Below are positions 61,024 through 64,000 of a stretch of 64,000 nucleotides of DNA, piece after piece. The notes under the pieces were generated by a model. It made no database searches, had not been told where the DNA came from, and saw nothing but the letters and a program-made list of their open reading frames with translations. The first letter of the stretch is position 1; each line of letters starts with the position of its first letter. A program made the position numbers and the translations under genes. Source of the stretch: Cronobacter condimenti 1330 (lineage in GTDB: Bacteria > Pseudomonadota > Gammaproteobacteria > Enterobacterales > Enterobacteriaceae); contig NZ_CP012264.1 of assembly GCF_001277255.1 (NCBI RefSeq), forward strand, positions 3,782,001-3,846,000, given 5' to 3'.

Positions 61024-62019
61024 ATGAAGATTAAAGCCACAATGGAACGCATCCCGGGAGGGATGATGCTTATCCCGCTGTTACTTGGGGCAATTTTAAA
61101 TACGCTGGCGCCAGATACCGGTAATTATTTCGGCTCGTTTACAAAAGGAATGATTAGCGGAACGGTGCCTATTCTCGCCGTCTGGTTTTTCTGTATTGGC
61201 GCCTCAATTGACCTGCGCGCGACCGGCACGGTACTGCGTAAATCCGGCACACTGGTATTGACCAAAATCGCCGTGGCCTGGTTAGTGGCGATGATTGCGG
61301 CATCCTTTATTCCGGACACCGGCATTCAGACTGGGTTCTTCGCAGGGCTGTCCGTACTGGCTATCGTTTCCGCCATGGACATGACCAATGGCGGCCTTTA
61401 CGCTAGCCTGATGAACCAGTACGGCACGAAAGAGGAATCCGGCGCGTTTGTTTTGATGTCTCTGGAGTCCGGCCCGCTGATGACGATGGTCATCCTGGGG
61501 TCCGCCGGCCTCGCCTCCTTCGAACCGCATCATTTTGTCGGTGCGGTACTGCCGTTCCTGATAGGCTTTGCGCTCGGTAACCTCGATCACGATCTGCGTG
61601 CCTTTTTCAGCAAAGCGACGCCAGTACTGATCCCGTTCTTCGGTTTCGCGCTTGGCAACACGATCAACCTGCGCGTCATTATGGATACCGGTCTGCTGGG
61701 TATCGTGCTGGGTGTGGGGGTCATTATCATCACGGGTATTCCGCTGATTCTGGCCGATAAGTTCCTCGGCGGCGGCAACGGTACGGCAGGGGTAGCCGCC
61801 TCATCAGCAGCGGGCGCTGCGGTTGCAAACCCGGTTATCATCGCGCAAATCAACCCGGCCTTTGAACCGGTTGCGGCATCGGCCACGGCGCTGGTGGCCG
61901 CGAGCGTTATCGTCACCGCTATCCTTGTGCCTATCATTACCGCGCTTTACGCCCGGCACGTGGCGAAAGCCGTGCCTGCGGCGCAGAAACCTGACAGTGT
62001 TCGCACGATGCAACGATAA
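61024..62019 (+). CDS. kdgT: 2-keto-3-deoxygluconate permease KdgT
   Basis: Inner-membrane proton symporter of 331 aa (E. coli 327), about ten hydrophobic segments, importing 2-keto-3-deoxygluconate from pectin and uronate breakdown. Highly conserved blocks are ERIPGGMMLIPLLLGA, GTVPILAVWFFCIGASI, AMDMTNGGLYASLMNQYGTKEESGAFVLMSLESGPLMTM and GNLDHDLRAFFSKA. Two adjacent ATG codons exist (61021, 61024); the second has better spacing from GAGG and matches the E. coli start. Divergent from kduI. Confidence 0.95.
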   Translation: MKIKATMERIPGGMMLIPLLLGAILNTLAPDTGNYFGSFTKGMISGTVPILAVWFFCIGASIDLRATGTVLRKSGTLVLTKIAVAWLVAMIAASFIPDTGIQTGFFAGLSVLAIVSAMDMTNGGLYASLMNQYGTKEESGAFVLMSLESGPLMTMVILGSAGLASFEPHHFVGAVLPFLIGFALGNLDHDLRAFFSKATPVLIPFFGFALGNTINLRVIMDTGLLGIVLGVGVIIITGIPLILADKFLGGGNGTAGVAASSAAGAAVANPVIIAQINPAFEPVAASATALVAASVIVTAILVPIITALYARHVAKAVPAAQKPDSVRTMQR

Positions 62020-62050
62020 AAAAATACCCCGCGCAGGCGGGGTATTTTTT
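62018..62050. terminator. Bidirectional terminator between kdgT and yjcZ
   Basis: An A run, ATACCCCGC, a GCAG loop, GCGGGGTAT and a T run form a strong symmetric hairpin between the convergent genes. Confidence 0.9.
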
Positions 62051-62057
62051 GTCTCGC

Positions 62058-62915
62058 TTACAGCAGAAAAACTTCTTCCACCAGCGCGTTTACCAGCCGT
62101 CGCGCAGAACACAGACGCGGCATGCCGAGCGAGACGCTCTGCCATGTCTGCGTGACTGACCAGCTTACCGGCTGACGTTCACTGTCATACTCCGCCCCGA
62201 GCCAGCAAAGCATATCTTTATGCGCAAGCAAACCCGGCTGCGGTGGCGTGTGCATCCACTGCTGATAGAAATGCCGCGTGTGCGGCGAGGCATTGACGCT
62301 CTGCGCGAGCCGGTTTGCCGCCTCGTCACAGACCGAGGCCAGCAGCGCGTCTTTCGCCTGCGCTTCGCCAAGGCGCAACGCATCGCCAAACGCGCCCCAG
62401 CGCAACTCTTCCAGCGCCACGTAACACCGCCCGGCGGGCGACCAGCCATTAAACGCCCCGCGCTTCCAATGCGTCATGACCTCGCCAAAATGGCGCTGCG
62501 CCATTGCCGGCAAATCGCTCTGGCGAAGCTGTGACTCCAGCCGCGCGGCGCTGTGCCGATACTGTCCGGCCGTGACCTCAAGCTGCTGCGCGAACGCCGC
62601 CGACACGCCTCTCTCGTTCAGACGCTGGCTGCGACGGATCAGCGCCTGTGCCGTCAGGCTTAACGCCAGATGACCGGGCGGCCCCTGGCGGGTCAGCGAT
62701 TCCAGCAGGGTCAGTTCCACCGTCTCCTGCGTGACGTCTGCGGCTTGCACCACCACAGGCAACAACGATTTTTGCAGTCGCTCACGCACCGCCTGATGCT
62801 GCGCATTCGGACGGCAGTGGCGCTCCTCTTCCGTTCCTTTGGCCAGGTCAACCATCAGCCGCCCGCGCAGCGCGCGTAAATCCCGGCCCGGCCCTTCACC
62901 CGGTGAACCGTTCAT
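62058..62915 (-). CDS. yjcZ: YjcZ/RdcB family protein
   Basis: Cytoplasmic protein of 285 aa (E. coli YjcZ 292), largely helical, with conserved parts LVVDLAKGTEEER-like, ERLQKSLLPVVVQAA, GPPGHLALSLTAQALIRRSQRL, GWSPAGRCYVALEELRWGAFGDALRL and SPHTRHFYQQW. In E. coli it pairs with the dynamin-like CrfC, and the two have been called RdcB and RdcA for an effect on a diguanylate cyclase; I recall this without certainty. It starts 5 bp after the crfC stop, so the pair is surely one operon. Confidence 0.85.
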   Translation of the reverse strand: MNGSPGEGPGRDLRALRGRLMVDLAKGTEEERHCRPNAQHQAVRERLQKSLLPVVVQAADVTQETVELTLLESLTRQGPPGHLALSLTAQALIRRSQRLNERGVSAAFAQQLEVTAGQYRHSAARLESQLRQSDLPAMAQRHFGEVMTHWKRGAFNGWSPAGRCYVALEELRWGAFGDALRLGEAQAKDALLASVCDEAANRLAQSVNASPHTRHFYQQWMHTPPQPGLLAHKDMLCWLGAEYDSERQPVSWSVTQTWQSVSLGMPRLCSARRLVNALVEEVFLL

Positions 62916-62920
62916 GGTGT

Positions 62921-64000
62921 TCAGTGCTCCACAGAAAACAGCGTCTGAATATCGTCACGCAGCGCTCGCGCATCCTCGTTAATATCCCGCGCGGTACGGG
63001 CGCACTGCTGAAGTTGTTCCCGCAGCGCATTCTGCGAGACTTCGCTCTGCTGGCGCGCCGTCAGACTCTGCTTCAGGTTGGCTTCGATCGCCGCCATCGC
63101 CATCTGGAATTCAGCAAAAAACGTTGCCATACCCGCCGTCACGGAAATATCCACCTGCGCATTCATTGCCTGACGGATTTGCGCGCAAAAGCGGCTGACA
63201 TAACGGCTTAGCGCTTGCTTCAACTGGGGCAGGTCTATCACGTAACGCGAACGCATCGCCGTGCAATCATCCCAGCCCAGATCGTTACTATTGAGCCAGC
63301 GCGCCACAGTGCCGCGCACGCCGCTGTTGCGCGGTGCGCTGGCGATCGGCACGCTCTCTTCTTCAATGACATCGTTAAACAGCTGGTGCGCGTTGAAATT
63401 CAGCTGGCTGCGCTGAAACACCGGCAGGGTGATGTGCGCGCGAAAACCGGTACGACGCAGTCCTTCAGTCACACTCTGCTCCAGCGGTGCCAGCGCGCTG
63501 CGCAGAATATCCCCAAGCGTCGTCTCCATATCGCTGAAATGCGCCGCCAGATCGCGCGTCAGATTCTCCTGGACCGATAACAAAATCAGATCGCACGAGG
63601 CGCGAATTTTATGCAGGAGCATTCGGGCGTCGCTCTCCTGATCCAGATACAACTGCTCGCTGCCCGCATCGAAATCGCTGCCCCAGGTAACCGCGCGGCT
63701 CACCGCACTGCTGAGCGTTAGCGGCGGCACTTTGCCGGTATCGAAATAGCTGGCGATGTCCGCCAGCACCTTTTGCTCGTGGCCTGCAATATTCTCTGAC
63801 GCGCGCCCCAGCGCCTGAACGACGTGCTCCTGAATGGCTTTGCTGGCTTCTGCCTGGCAACGTTGTAGCTGTGCGATGTCATTCTTCATTTGAGAGATAT
63901 TCTCCACCAGTTGGTCATTTGCGATATCCAGCCCCTGACAGCGAAAGTCCAGGTAGTCTCGGGTACATTGCGCATAGTGAATTAATTTTGTGCAGGCCGA
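62921..64000 (-). CDS. crfC: Dynamin-like GTPase CrfC/RdcA, C-terminal part
   Basis: Partial gene: the last 359 codons are here and the N-terminal GTPase domain lies beyond the window end. The frame is open to the last base (…YAQCTRDYLDFRCQGL…), so a start inside the window should not be called. The segment is a helical stalk region ending ARALRDDIQTLFSVEH, closely like the end of E. coli CrfC (YjdA, 742 aa), a dynamin-family protein that binds the DNA clamp and colocalises sister nascent DNA. yjcZ follows. Confidence 0.88.
   Translation of the reverse strand, partial: SACTKLIHYAQCTRDYLDFRCQGLDIANDQLVENISQMKNDIAQLQRCQAEASKAIQEHVVQALGRASENIAGHEQKVLADIASYFDTGKVPPLTLSSAVSRAVTWGSDFDAGSEQLYLDQESDARMLLHKIRASCDLILLSVQENLTRDLAAHFSDMETTLGDILRSALAPLEQSVTEGLRRTGFRAHITLPVFQRSQLNFNAHQLFNDVIEEESVPIASAPRNSGVRGTVARWLNSNDLGWDDCTAMRSRYVIDLPQLKQALSRYVSRFCAQIRQAMNAQVDISVTAGMATFFAEFQMAMAAIEANLKQSLTARQQSEVSQNALREQLQQCARTARDINEDARALRDDIQTLFSVEH

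Overview
This window is ordinary enterobacterial chromosome of about 57% GC by eye. Its backbone is collinear with the E. coli K-12 ytfE-to-crfC region as I remember it, but several blocks differ: no ula operon between rpsF and yjfP, no yjfIJK, no ampC after frdD, no yjeJ, two extra chemoreceptor genes, an extra LuxR-type regulator, and a kduI/kdgT/yghU/nickel-transporter block after tRNA-Phe. High protein identity to E. coli with these differences suggests Cronobacter or a close relative (Enterobacter, Siccibacter, Franconibacter). The genus is an inference.

Layout, left end to 33 kb: a Tsr-like chemoreceptor with a sigma-28 promoter; ytfE with an NsrR box; cycA, fklB, ytfB; the ribosomal operon rpsF-priB-rpsR-rplI with an S6:S18-type leader; yjfP, bsmA, yjfN; a second (Cache-type) chemoreceptor with a sigma-28 promoter; aidB, yjfC-yjfM-yjfL; rlmB, rnr, nsrR, purA; the hfq superoperon read leftward (nnr-tsaE-amiB-mutL-miaA-hfq-hflX-hflK-hflC, then yjeT); queG divergent from nnr; three tandem tRNA-Gly(GCC) genes.

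33 kb to the right end: orn and rsgA divergent; psd-mscM with a CpxR box in the end of rsgA; epmA; frdABCD; blc and a guanidine-II-riboswitch-controlled gdx (sugE); an orphan LuxR-type regulator; entericidins ecnB and ecnA; efp divergent from epmB; yjeI; groES-groEL with a sigma-32 promoter; fxsA, an unannotated small ORF, aspA and dcuA; cutA-dsbD-yjdC; tRNA-Phe; a NicO-family Ni/Co transporter; yghU; kduI and kdgT divergent with KdgR-like boxes; and the crfC-yjcZ (rdcA-rdcB) pair, crfC being cut by the window end.

Functional themes: nitrosative stress (nsrR and its target ytfE), EF-P with both beta-lysylation enzymes (epmA, epmB, efp), membrane proteostasis (hflKC, groESL, dsbD, psd/mscM), anaerobic C4-dicarboxylate use (aspA, dcuA, frdABCD), RNA metabolism (rnr, orn, hfq, miaA, rlmB), and pectin/uronate breakdown (kduI, kdgT).

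I saw no CRISPR array, transposase, integrase, prophage or restriction system. The least explained signals are a 37-codon small ORF with a strong Shine-Dalgarno between fxsA and aspA, a terminator-like hairpin with competing GGCGCC copies just before fxsA, a repeat-like in-frame expansion of dsbD, and the orphan LuxR-type gene. Statements about E. coli are from memory, and no database search was run.
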